Of a DNA stretch of 24,240 nucleotides, positions 1 to 6,530 are shown piece by piece. Position 1 is the first letter of the stretch; the number at the start of each line of letters is the position of its first letter. Below the pieces are notes generated by a model, which did not search any database, had not been told where the DNA came from, and saw only the letters and a program-made list of their open reading frames with translations. This DNA is from a virus: positions 1 to 24,240 of the IMG/VR virus record IMGVR_UViG_3300044638_002339, one strand, 5' to 3'. Position numbers and translations under genes: made by a program.

Positions 1-61
1 AGTATGTTAACCCCCATGGGAGAGCTAGTTATAGGAGTCTCCTAAGTTTTTCATAACATTC

Positions 62-598
62 TCAATCATTTAACTTGGCGTAAAGCTCTGCGATGGGCTT
101 AATTGCAATCCTTAATGATTCCCGCTCATCCGCACGCCATTGCTCAACCGGCTTGCGCGTGAACAAGTCGGCGAACGAGCGTTGCAACTTGCCCGCATAC
201 GTCAGCCAATGCGTGCTTGCGCCCGTGGTGCGTTCTGGGTCGTTCTCTTCGCGACCCGATGACCCTGGAGGCGGAAGAATGCCGAGCATCTGTGCGCCGA
301 GTTTGGCCATGTCTGCCGGCCATAACTCAAGCTCCAGCTGATCGCGGTTGCGTGCAAGATGTATTGCCTTAGCGGCCTTGTCCAGATCGATACCGAGCGA
401 TGCGAGCCACTCGTTGCGGTTGCCTCGGACGTGATCTTTGGCGACCATGAGCATCTGCCCACAATCTGCCATGCGCAGTACGGCTGCGCGTGCGTTGCCC
501 TTGGCCGTTACTGCTAGGGCATTGGCTTCCGCGTATGCGGAGCGTATCTCTGCCTCAATGGCTGGGAGTGTTATCGATGTTATTTCGTTTGTGTCCAT
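62..598 (-). CDS. DUF3102-like phage protein
   Basis: 178 residues, ATG start. Residues 12-85 form an alpha-helical, alanine-rich stretch with the pattern LxxEIRxAxxEAxxLAxxAKGNA followed by GQMLMVAKDHV and NEWLASLGIDLDKAAKAIHLAR. This resembles the DUF3102 layout, in which a helix precedes a 'gelLieAK..v..geW..wl' segment and a helix-turn-helix-like end. The C-terminal half (residues 105-178) is different and I do not recognise it. The leader before the ATG is A/C-rich with no good Shine-Dalgarno sequence. The gene overlaps the end of the HTH gene upstream by 44 bases, so the two are probably co-expressed. A DNA-binding or plasmid/phage maintenance role is possible; no enzyme motif is seen. 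The gene is the last one before the left edge, and the remaining 61 bases hold only a short palindrome (TAGGAG T CTCCTA at 35-47). Confidence 0.6.
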   Translation of the reverse strand: MDTNEITSITLPAIEAEIRSAYAEANALAVTAKGNARAAVLRMADCGQMLMVAKDHVRGNRNEWLASLGIDLDKAAKAIHLARNRDQLELELWPADMAKLGAQMLGILPPPGSSGREENDPERTTGASTHWLTYAGKLQRSFADLFTRKPVEQWRADERESLRIAIKPIAELYAKLND

Positions 599-995
599 AT
601 TTGTTGGTGTTTGTTTTTCGGTAGGTGTTGCGTGCTTCCTCGCTTTTCAAAGATGTGCTAGGCGGTAGTCCTGTCGTGTCCAAGAAATCCATTGCGATCT
701 TGCTGATCGCCTGCTTGGTGCAGCCTAGTTCTCGTCCTGCTTCTAGCATGGACATCCCTGCGGTTAGCGGATGACCTAAGGCAAAGGCCACGCCCCACAA
801 AGTCTTGCTCCGGCTGTAGCCGTGTTCTGCCAAGAACGATATCGTTTTGTTTAAGACAACCAGGAGTTTCTCCGATGCTTCGCGGTATGCTGTCATGCGG
901 AATGCGTGACCGGAAGTCGGATCGTCGAACGAATAAAAGTCTGGCGTGTAGCTTGCTTCGTCGTATTCGGCTGCGTCTCGCGTGAGGTCGTGCAT
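555..995 (-). CDS. Small helix-turn-helix protein
   Basis: 146 residues from the ATG at 995, preceded by AAAGAGA about six bases upstream. The open frame extends to 1142, but that extension is Cys/Arg-rich and unlikely to be coding. Near residues 83-105 the sequence LEAGRELGCTKQAISKIA is a clear helix-turn-helix of the sigma-region-4/Xre kind: a first helix, the turn at GCT, and a recognition helix KQAISKIA. Before it lies a helical segment ending in a hydrophobic 'WGVAFALGHPL' stretch; after it comes a basic, polar tail (TYRKTNTNKYGHKRNN). It is probably a phage transcription regulator acting on DNA. A 10-bp inverted repeat at 1104-1143 lies about 110 bases upstream and is a possible operator. 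The end overlaps the DUF3102-like gene. The family is not identified precisely. Confidence 0.65.
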   Translation of the reverse strand: MHDLTRDAAEYDEASYTPDFYSFDDPTSGHAFRMTAYREASEKLLVVLNKTISFLAEHGYSRSKTLWGVAFALGHPLTAGMSMLEAGRELGCTKQAISKIAMDFLDTTGLPPSTSLKSEEARNTYRKTNTNKYGHKRNNIDNTPSH

Positions 996-1103
996 CGAGT
1001 CTCTTTGTTCGCATATCTTTTTTGTATTGCAAATTAAATCTCGTTTTTTGGCTCTGAATAAAGGGCGCGATATGCCGCTCCCACCAAGAAAAACAGTGGC
1101 GTA

Positions 1104-1143
1104 TTTGCAGGCGTCCAAACATCCACGTATCTTCGCCTGCAAA
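1104..1143. repeat. 10-bp inverted repeat, candidate operator
   Basis: TTTGCAGGCG at 1104-1113 and its exact reverse complement CGCCTGCAAA at 1134-1143 are separated by 20 bases. Neither strand has a U-tract after it, so it is not a standard terminator. It lies in the 161-base gap between the Mom-like gene and the HTH gene, on the promoter side of the HTH gene. Half-sites 30 bp apart (about three helical turns) would suit a dimeric or tetrameric regulator; an RNA stem-loop is the alternative. Confidence 0.5.
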
Positions 1144-1156
1144 AGTTGTTAGTTGG

Positions 1157-1840
1157 TCAAAATAAAGTTGATTGTGTTTGAATTTCTCCGGATGCGTCAT
1201 ACCTGCGAGTCTCTCCCTTCGGATATGGTTGCTCGCAATACATCAAAGAAGAACGCATTTTTAAACGTTCTCTTAAGTTCCCGCATAGATAAATATACCT
1301 ATGTTTTCTTGATCTTTGTTCCAAATAAAAGTCATCACCATATTTTTCTCTCATCCATTTTGCACGATCTATTTGTCCACGGCTTTCATCTGCAATCGTT
1401 GCTCCGTGCAAGTGCTCTTTTCCTTTTATTTTCCAGTCCGTCCTTTTTGCACTTAATCCTGTATAGATAAAATTTGTAGCTTGATAGACATATCCAATAT
1501 GCCCTTGGGCTGTGTCGGCATAGCTAACAATTATGGAGGGTTTTGGTAAAAGCCTAAGTGCTCTTCCGACTAATATGCTTGCTGTATTTTTTCCACTTAA
1601 ACAGCAAAGCCGATTTAATTCTAAAACTGATTCCATCCATTCATTCCCAGCTATTCCTTTTCTGAGTGTCGAGCTTGCTGGAGTTCCGAATGTAACGATT
1701 CCAATGAGTTCATTATTTCTGAATGCGCCAAAAGCATAAGAAATAGGACACTTTCTTTTTGCGTAATGCCTAACAAGTATCCACGGTTCAGCTTCCTTGC
1801 TTGGTATTTGGCTAACAATTATGGACGGTTCCATGTTCAT
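1157..1840 (-). CDS. Mom-like DNA adenine hypermodification protein
   Basis: 227 residues. The protein matches the Mom family (GNAT fold; phage Mu Mom converts adenine to N6-carbamoylmethyl-adenine to evade restriction). Recognisable blocks are HYAKRKCPISYAFGAF (residues 25-40), the GIVTFGTPASSTLRKGIAG strand and loop (47-65), ELNRLCCLSGKN, and the core KPSIIVSYADTAQGHIGYVY (100-119) followed by QATNFIYTGLSAKRTDWKIK (120-139), with basic MREKYGDDFYLEQRSRKHRYIYLCG later and PYPKGETRRYDAS near the end. The protein would act in the host cytoplasm on phage DNA. The start overlaps the helicase stop as ATGA. Its DNA is visibly AT-richer than the helicase next to it, suggesting a recent acquisition. 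The exact chemical product cannot be read from sequence; family assignment is strong. Confidence 0.85.
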   Translation of the reverse strand: MNMEPSIIVSQIPSKEAEPWILVRHYAKRKCPISYAFGAFRNNELIGIVTFGTPASSTLRKGIAGNEWMESVLELNRLCCLSGKNTASILVGRALRLLPKPSIIVSYADTAQGHIGYVYQATNFIYTGLSAKRTDWKIKGKEHLHGATIADESRGQIDRAKWMREKYGDDFYLEQRSRKHRYIYLCGNLRERLKMRSSLMYCEQPYPKGETRRYDASGEIQTQSTLF

Positions 1841-3099
1841 TTCGTCACCCTATCGACAAAGCGACTTATGCCGCCTTGCATTAGCACCGGAGCGGAGACG
1901 TGACGTTCTCCGTTTCGGTTTTTCATAAGTTTGATCTCGATGTCTGGATGGTTCGCATGATCGATATGCAAGACATAATCGGCGTGATGACCGATGCCCC
2001 GCGACTCGCGAAGCTCGCCCTTGTCGTTTAGTTGGGAAGCGGTCAGGACGCAAACATTTAAATGCAACGCCATCAGCTTGAGACGGCGGACGACTTCGCT
2101 CACTTGTTGCTCGCGTGTCTCGCTTTTGCTATCGGCGGACGGCGAGCATAGCTGGATGTAATCGACCACCACCCAATCAAGCCCTGTGCGCTTGAGTTGC
2201 CTGCAAATACTCTCGATAGTATCAATGTCCGATACTTGGTCGTGAATTGTGATAGGCAAGGCCGAGATATCAGCGATGCCCAGTTTCATTCCGTTGACGT
2301 GCGGCTGGCTCGGTTTCTCGTAGGCCGACACGCAACGCCACCCGCTGTGCGCGGCGACTAGACGTCCGATAACCTGAGTTGCGCTCATCTCTAGGCTGAA
2401 TATAACGCCATTCTTGGCGTTTAAAGCCCCGTGCAGGGCAGTTTGAAGTAAAGCAATAGACTTGCCGCCCGAAGTCTCCGAAGCGAACACAGCAAGCGTT
2501 CCACGCTCAAAGCCTCCGTTCAGTAATTCATCTAATTTTTCTACCCCAGTCTTCATTCTAGGGGGGGGGGTGTTTTTTTCAAGCTCGTTGAGTAAGTCTG
2601 TGCATTGTTTCTTGAGCGAAACGGCGTCCGTTTGTTCCTCATCCGCGTCCGCCAGGTGTTGAGCGATACCGTTCAAGTCGGCCCGCATCTCTCGGATGTC
2701 GTCCCTGCTCTCTGCCAGCTTCGCCATCGCCTTTCGATACCGGCGGGCCTTGAGTAAGTCCTTTCGGAAGTCCAATGCGGCGACAGCGTCCCCCGTGGGG
2801 TAGGCCGTGAATGCTTCGGTGACGCCGTGGTATCCGCCCACGTCGAAGATCATCCCCTTTTCTTCGAGCACCGCCTGGAGTCGGAAGATGTCCGACTTGA
2901 ACCCTTCGTTGTGGCACTCCTTGGCCGCTGAGAGCAAAGCTCGGTTGGCGTGCTCGAAGAACAGATCCGCGTCCCACTTCGCAGCGTCGAGCACTTCGTA
3001 GTTTTGGAGCAGGATCGAGATCGCTGCTTTCTCCGCGCTCGGTGCTGTCGGAACTGCCGATCTTGTGCTTGTTGTTTCTTCTCTTTTTAAAATTGCCAT
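1837..3099 (-). CDS. DnaB-type replicative helicase
   Basis: 420 residues, close to the 420-470 usual for DnaB. Residues 20-115 form the helical DnaB N-terminal domain, 115-180 a charged linker, and 185-420 the RecA-like motor. Walker A is ASETSGGKS (206-214), a Ser/Gly-rich variant of the usual GxxxxGKT; motif H1a is FSLEMSATQ (234-242); Walker B is LDWVVVDYIQL (308-318); 'MALHLNVCVLTASQLN' and 'RESRGIGHHADYVLHI' match DnaB motifs H3-H4. It would unwind the fork ring-wise, loaded by the DnaD-like protein encoded just upstream. Start is fixed by AAGGAG eight bases before the ATG. The linker contains a slippery A_AAA_AAC and a C10 run. GC content is higher than in the flanking Mom-like and methyltransferase genes. 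Confidence 0.93.
   Translation of the reverse strand: MAILKREETTSTRSAVPTAPSAEKAAISILLQNYEVLDAAKWDADLFFEHANRALLSAAKECHNEGFKSDIFRLQAVLEEKGMIFDVGGYHGVTEAFTAYPTGDAVAALDFRKDLLKARRYRKAMAKLAESRDDIREMRADLNGIAQHLADADEEQTDAVSLKKQCTDLLNELEKNTPPPRMKTGVEKLDELLNGGFERGTLAVFASETSGGKSIALLQTALHGALNAKNGVIFSLEMSATQVIGRLVAAHSGWRCVSAYEKPSQPHVNGMKLGIADISALPITIHDQVSDIDTIESICRQLKRTGLDWVVVDYIQLCSPSADSKSETREQQVSEVVRRLKLMALHLNVCVLTASQLNDKGELRESRGIGHHADYVLHIDHANHPDIEIKLMKNRNGERHVSAPVLMQGGISRFVDRVTK
2561..2580 (-). other. A_AAA_AAC slippery site plus C10 run in helicase gene
   Basis: In the coding frame the helicase reads GAA AAA AAC ACC CCC CCC CCT. This contains the canonical -1 slippery heptamer A_AAA_AAC in the correct phase (2572-2578), followed one base later by ten consecutive C (2561-2570). 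A -1 slip would add His-Pro-Pro-Pro and then hit TAG, giving a 180-residue protein consisting of the N-terminal domain and linker only. The C10 run can also change length during replication. Whether either occurs is unknown. Confidence 0.45.
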
Positions 3100-3118
3100 T
3101 TTGTTTTTCTCCTTGGCT

Positions 3119-3145
3119 CGCCTCTCGCCTTAAGCGAGAGAGGCG
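3119..3145. repeat. GC-rich hairpin between initiator and helicase genes
   Basis: CGCCTCTCGC (3119-3128) pairs with GCGAGAGAGGCG (3134-3145) with a two-base bulge and a five-base loop. No U-tract follows on the minus strand, so it is not an evident terminator. It lies just upstream of the helicase ribosome-binding site and beside the GATA hairpins and iterons, and may be part of the origin or control helicase translation. Confidence 0.6.
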
Positions 3146-3150
3146 AAGCC

Positions 3151-3189
3151 TATCTATCTATGATAATAGATAGATATTCTATCTATCTA
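3151..3189. repeat. Three GATA-repeat arms, two alternative hairpins
   Basis: TATCTATCTAT (3151-3161) is a perfect inverted copy of ATAGATAGATA (3166-3176) with a GATA loop of four bases. A third arm TATCTATCTA (3180-3189) is also complementary to the middle arm with a three-base gap. The middle arm can pair with either neighbour but not both. The stretch is AT-rich and easily melted and lies next to iterons, which suits a DNA-unwinding element. Confidence 0.7.
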
Positions 3190-3201
3190 GACCACCATTG
3201 G

Positions 3202-3256
3202 TTATTGTTAGGTTACGGTTGGGTTTCATTTGGGTTTGCGTTGGGTTTCATTTGGG
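3202..3256 (-). other. 11-bp iterons, candidate replication origin
   Basis: Starting four bases after the stop of the DnaD-like gene, the minus strand has five consecutive 11-mers: CCCAAATGAAA, CCCAACGCAAA, CCCAAATGAAA, CCCAACCGTAA, CCTAACAATAA. Copies 1 and 3 are identical; the consensus is CCCAAnnnnAA. An 11-bp pitch puts every copy on the same DNA face, as is typical of initiator-binding iterons. The array lies between an initiator-like gene and the replicative helicase gene and is followed by AT-rich hairpins, the usual architecture of a phage or plasmid origin. Identification as origin is inference. Confidence 0.55.
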
Positions 3257-3260
3257 TTAT

Positions 3261-3626
3261 TTACAGACGCATACCGGCTGGCTTTTTTACAGGCTTTGGC
3301 GTGTCACTTTTCGGCCTTCCGCCTTTCTTCCCATTTTTGTAATTCGAGAATAAACGCTTGTTCTGGTCTTGCCATTGATGCAGGACAAGCGCGTCTCCTT
3401 CGCGCCTTGCGTAGCCGCTTTCTACCAACGCGTTTTCGAGTTGCATTGGGTCGCCTTCCCAGTCTGCTATCGCTGCGACGATAGCTGCTGGCTTTTCGAT
3501 CCGTTCGCATTTTCTGAATTGGCATTGCGACCACAACTTTAGAAGACTGAAGACGCCTGCGTGTCCGGCTAGGCGTAACAGGATTTTTGTCTTGTAATGG
3601 TCAGGGAAGTCAGGTGATAGGATCAT
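3261..3626 (-). CDS. DnaD-like replisome organizer / replication initiator
   Basis: 121 residues from the ATG at 3626, chosen because GGAAG lies seven bases upstream and because the frame above it duplicates coding sequence of the previous gene. Residues 1-90 resemble the winged-helix N-terminal domain found in many phage replication proteins: HYKTKILLRLAGHAGVFSLLKLWSQCQ, then IADWEGDPMQLENALVESGYARR and a terminal LHQWQDQN. The remainder (residues 94-121) is a very basic tail rich in Lys, Pro and Arg, suited to DNA contact. The presumed role is to bind the origin and help load the DnaB-type helicase encoded just downstream. The iterons begin immediately after its stop codon. It overlaps the preceding small gene by 17 bases. 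It is shorter than typical replisome organizers, and I see no separate helicase-loader ATPase. Confidence 0.65.
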   Translation of the reverse strand: MILSPDFPDHYKTKILLRLAGHAGVFSLLKLWSQCQFRKCERIEKPAAIVAAIADWEGDPMQLENALVESGYARREGDALVLHQWQDQNKRLFSNYKNGKKGGRPKSDTPKPVKKPAGMRL

Positions 3627-3816
3627 TTGATTTCTTCCGTAAATGCCTTTCCAGCACCTCCTCGGCCTCGTCCTCCATCCATCTCGTGGACTGAGTAACG
3701 ACCTCAAGCCAAGTGCCGTCGATTAGAATCTCCCAATCCCATCTGTAGCAATCGTCTTGGTGATTGGGCCAGCACCGGAGCGGATACCCTTTCCAATGTT
3801 GCATTTGGTCATTCAT
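3610..3816 (-). CDS. Small hypothetical protein, Trp-rich
   Basis: 68 residues. The start overlaps the methyltransferase stop as ATGA, and the end overlaps the DnaD-like gene by 17 bases, so it sits in a tightly translationally coupled string. The first half has a Trp/Cys/His pattern (HWKGYPLRCWPNHQDDCYRW), and the second a strand GTWLEVVTQS plus an acidic-to-basic helix. Two cysteines and two histidines could bind metal, but the spacing is not a named zinc finger. Function unknown. Confidence 0.55.
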   Translation of the reverse strand: MNDQMQHWKGYPLRCWPNHQDDCYRWDWEILIDGTWLEVVTQSTRWMEDEAEEVLERHLRKKSNDPIT

Positions 3817-4817
3817 ATAAGCAATCCTTGTTTTGATTTTACATTAAATCGTTTACTGGCTTCAGCTAAGTTAAGTTTTGCTTGTTTAAAATAGCTGTCC
3901 TTTAACTCAATTCCTATTGCCTTTCTTCCCATTGATACTGGGCTAAAAACCTCGCTTCCAACTCCCATAAATGGAGTAAGAATAACCTCATTAGGGTTTG
4001 AATATAATTCAACAAGCCGATCTATAACATCAAGTTGAAGCGGGTGAACGTGTTTTTCATCATCCTCCTCTTTTGAGTCTCTGAATGGCAGTATATTATC
4101 TCCGCGAACGTCATCCCATACACTCGAAGCATATCTCTGCCAAATATAATGATTCAATTTAGTTATTTCGTCCTCCTTGTTAACATTATTCAAGTGCTCC
4201 CAGAGCTGTTCTGCATTCAATTCTGCCTTGTTAGCATTATTCCATGCCCTTAGAATGTTTGGCAAAATAGGTATTTCACCGGCATAATGGTTTATTCCGT
4301 ATGGATGCGTAACTGGAACTTCATTTTCTCCTTTTTTTGTAAAAACAAGAACATAATCAGGCATAGCTGTAAAACATTTTGTGCTGTCCTCTACAATGAA
4401 CTTGTGCATCAATGACTGAACCATTGTCCGCATCCGAACCTTTAATGGCTCTTTCCATATTGTTATCCTGTTTCGATACTCAAATCCATGCTTAATATGA
4501 AGTTTAATTACTTCGTGCGGAAAATCCCAAAGCCTGCAAGTATTATCAAAAACATCCGTAACATGAACTGCATTTATTCTTCCTGGCTTTGTTACTCTTG
4601 ACATTTCAGCGATCAAAAAGTCATACTGATCTAAAAATTGCTCTTTGTTTTCGCAATTTGAAAAGTCTCTCTCTGAGCTTGAATAGTTGTAGAGTCCGGC
4701 AAAAGGCGGACTGTAAACCGATAGATCAACGCTTTCAGAATCTAATTGAGGTAATACATCCATGCAATCTCCGTTATAGATTGCGTAGTTTTCTTTTATT
4801 TCTTGGTCTTTAATCAT
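3813..4817 (-). CDS. DNA methyltransferase, beta-class (N4-C or N6-A)
   Basis: 334 residues. YNGDCMDVL (14-22) is followed by the catalytic motif SPPF (36-39) in the phage-typical context VYSPPFAGLYNYSSSERD. The AdoMet-binding motif I comes late, TPFMGVGSEV (281-290), with the acidic IGIEL (301-305). This catalytic-then-SAM order is the beta class. SPP(Y/F) is commonest in N4-cytosine enzymes, but N6-adenine is also possible; the target base is not decidable here. The central insert, residues 90-250, probably includes target recognition. No partner endonuclease is seen, so it is likely a solitary protective or epigenetic enzyme. It follows the SNF2-type helicase by seven bases with no clear Shine-Dalgarno. 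Both genes are markedly AT-rich relative to their neighbours. Confidence 0.92.
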   Translation of the reverse strand: MIKDQEIKENYAIYNGDCMDVLPQLDSESVDLSVYSPPFAGLYNYSSSERDFSNCENKEQFLDQYDFLIAEMSRVTKPGRINAVHVTDVFDNTCRLWDFPHEVIKLHIKHGFEYRNRITIWKEPLKVRMRTMVQSLMHKFIVEDSTKCFTAMPDYVLVFTKKGENEVPVTHPYGINHYAGEIPILPNILRAWNNANKAELNAEQLWEHLNNVNKEDEITKLNHYIWQRYASSVWDDVRGDNILPFRDSKEEDDEKHVHPLQLDVIDRLVELYSNPNEVILTPFMGVGSEVFSPVSMGRKAIGIELKDSYFKQAKLNLAEASKRFNVKSKQGLLI

Positions 4818-4824
4818 AATATAT

Positions 4825-6243
4825 TTAGAATTTAGGTTTAATTACTTTTTTATCAAACTCCCTTTGAGTTATTGTGAACTGACTGTTTACGTTTTCTGTT
4901 AGGTTTTTATAAAGCTCAATAGCTTTATCTGTTTTCTGTTGAAGAGCCTCTAAGACTCTTGTTTGTCCATCTGATACCACCACATCTATTGTTACGTCTT
5001 TTGTTTGACCGAATCTCCAAAACCGTCTTACGGCCTGATAGTATTGCTCATAGCTGTAGGTAGGGAAAAATACAGAATGATTGCAATGCTGCCAATTTAA
5101 TCCAAAGCTAGTCATCTTTGCTTTAGTTATTATCCGCTTTATTTCGCCGCGAGAAAAAGATAAAAGTATTTCCTCTTTCCGCTCCATTGACTGGCTTCCT
5201 ATTATCTCAACTGCGTCTCGATCCATAGACTTTAAAAGCGAGCTTTCATTGTTGGTATTACACCAGTAAACCGATGTATTTCCTTCCGCTAATTCAACTG
5301 CCTTCTTGCACCTGATCTCTTCAGTCTGTTTTTGTTCATATCTAACCTCGGCAAATGATTTTGCTATTGGCGTAAATATTTGAACTTGACCTGATGTGTC
5401 AATCATGGACTGATTTTTTATGACGTGTTTATTAACAATCAATTCGGGTAACTTATACCTATCATTCGAGAAACCAATATCACTAGGCATTTTTACCATA
5501 ATGCTCCACTGATTTACCCACGCAAAGAAATCCTTTTCAGCGTGAGGTTTTAGGTAGAATTTTTCCCCGATATTTCTATTTGTTGAATCGACTGAGTTTT
5601 GATTATTCTTAAAGAACTTTCCAAGCATATCCATATAACCCAAATACCCTAATGCCTCAGAACTAGTTCCTAGCTCTATAAAATCATTCGGACTCGGTGT
5701 TGCTGTTGATAAGAAACGATATGGAATCTTCTTAATAAAAGAAGTTACTTGACCTTTTATTTTTCCGTCAAAGTTTTTAAGGATACTGCTTTCGTCAAGA
5801 ATTACCGCGACGAAGTCATTTGAATCGAAATAATGCAATCTTTCATAATTGCATATCACTATTTTTTTAGTATATTTCCCATCCTTCGAGTATTCAATAT
5901 CATCAATTCCTAGCTTTTGCGCCTCGATTATAAATTGAAACGCAACAGCAAGTGGGGTTAAAATCAATACATTTTTATTTGTATTATTTATTATATTTTT
6001 TGCGATTGATAGCTGAATTAATGTCTTACCAAGTCCTGTGTCTGCAAAGATAGCTATACGGCCTTTTTTTACTGCCCTCTCAATTATATGTTTTTGAAAA
6101 TCAAATGCAATGTCTGGTATGTAATTTGCATCGAACCCAAATTCACCAATCGAGTGACGTTTGCCCTCTAAGAATCTTAAATAATTATTCATCTTGACCT
6201 GACAGGAATTGTCGGAGTCGTTGGTTATCTTTTCGGAGTTCAT
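4825..6243 (-). CDS. SNF2-type DEAD/DEAH helicase
   Basis: 472 residues. Q-motif-like DFQKHIIERAVKKG (48-61), Walker A ADTGLGKT (67-74), motif Ia LILTPLAVAFQF, Walker B variant LDESS (149-153) in place of DEAH/DExx, motif III STATPSPND (179-187), and in the second RecA domain TKAKMTSFGLNWQ (373-385) and the arginine-finger motif QAVRRFWRFGQ (403-413). This is the SNF2/Swi2 pattern, meaning a duplex-translocating ATPase rather than necessarily a strand-separating helicase. It is directly upstream of the methyltransferase, and such adjacent pairs are familiar in phage genomes; it may help the methyltransferase or strip host proteins. The sequence is strongly AT-rich, and a 59-residue coiled-coil gene overlaps its first 59 bases in another frame. 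Confidence 0.9.
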   Translation of the reverse strand: MNSEKITNDSDNSCQVKMNNYLRFLEGKRHSIGEFGFDANYIPDIAFDFQKHIIERAVKKGRIAIFADTGLGKTLIQLSIAKNIINNTNKNVLILTPLAVAFQFIIEAQKLGIDDIEYSKDGKYTKKIVICNYERLHYFDSNDFVAVILDESSILKNFDGKIKGQVTSFIKKIPYRFLSTATPSPNDFIELGTSSEALGYLGYMDMLGKFFKNNQNSVDSTNRNIGEKFYLKPHAEKDFFAWVNQWSIMVKMPSDIGFSNDRYKLPELIVNKHVIKNQSMIDTSGQVQIFTPIAKSFAEVRYEQKQTEEIRCKKAVELAEGNTSVYWCNTNNESSLLKSMDRDAVEIIGSQSMERKEEILLSFSRGEIKRIITKAKMTSFGLNWQHCNHSVFFPTYSYEQYYQAVRRFWRFGQTKDVTIDVVVSDGQTRVLEALQQKTDKAIELYKNLTENVNSQFTITQREFDKKVIKPKF

Positions 6244-6364
6244 CGTTTTCGTTATTTAAGTATTCAATGCGGTTGTTTAATTGGTTTGCTAGAGCTTCAA
6301 GATCAGCCATCTGTTCTTTAACTCGTCTTACTAGGCTTACTACTTTTGTTATGCCGTCGAACAT
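6185..6364 (-). CDS. 59-residue coiled-coil microprotein
   Basis: An ATG at 6364 opens a 59-codon frame ending in TAA at 6185. The translation begins MFDGITKVVSLVRRVKEQ and continues as a nearly continuous amphipathic helix with leucine/isoleucine and asparagine heptads (LEALANQLNNRIEYLNNE, then LRKDNQRLRQFL), as in a short leucine zipper. An internal ATG at 6310 gives a 41-residue form. It overlaps the preceding small gene's end and the helicase's start in a different frame. The regular heptads argue that it is real. A dimerising adaptor or scaffold role is possible; function unknown. Confidence 0.55.
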   Translation of the reverse strand: MFDGITKVVSLVRRVKEQMADLEALANQLNNRIEYLNNENDELRKDNQRLRQFLSGQDE

Positions 6365-6527
6365 AGTCTTCGATTCTTTCTAGGTGGGTTTCTGCCAATG
6401 CTCTCCCCTCCGGCGTGTCGTCGTATGTATGCTGGTATAATGGCAATGGATCGCCCCTTTCGAGACGTAAGCCAATCGGACATTCGTTCATACAGATAAC
6501 AAGCCGGAGTGAGAGAGATCCGTTCAT
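6318..6527 (-). CDS. Small hypothetical protein
   Basis: 69 residues from the ATG at 6527, three bases after the stop of the SSB-like gene, with AAGAA right before it. A second ATG at 6491 (57 residues) is possible but has no ribosome-binding site. The central part includes GLRLERGDPLPLYQHTYDDT, followed by a helix ALAETHLERIEDYVRRH and a Ser/Lys-rich tail. No family recognised. It belongs to the same co-directional string as the SSB-like and nuclease genes. Confidence 0.5.
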   Translation of the reverse strand: MNGSLSLRLVICMNECPIGLRLERGDPLPLYQHTYDDTPEGRALAETHLERIEDYVRRHNKSSKPSKTS

Positions 6528-6530
6528 TTC

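Noticed and set aside
35-47. TAGGAG T CTCCTA near the left edge as a terminator
   Set aside because: The loop is a single base and no U-tract follows; it is at most a small palindrome.
658-1200. Open frame of 180 codons overlapping the HTH gene
   Set aside because: Its first part is AT-rich and plausible, but the rest is Arg/His/Ser-rich shadow sequence of the HTH gene, which has a clear recognition helix.
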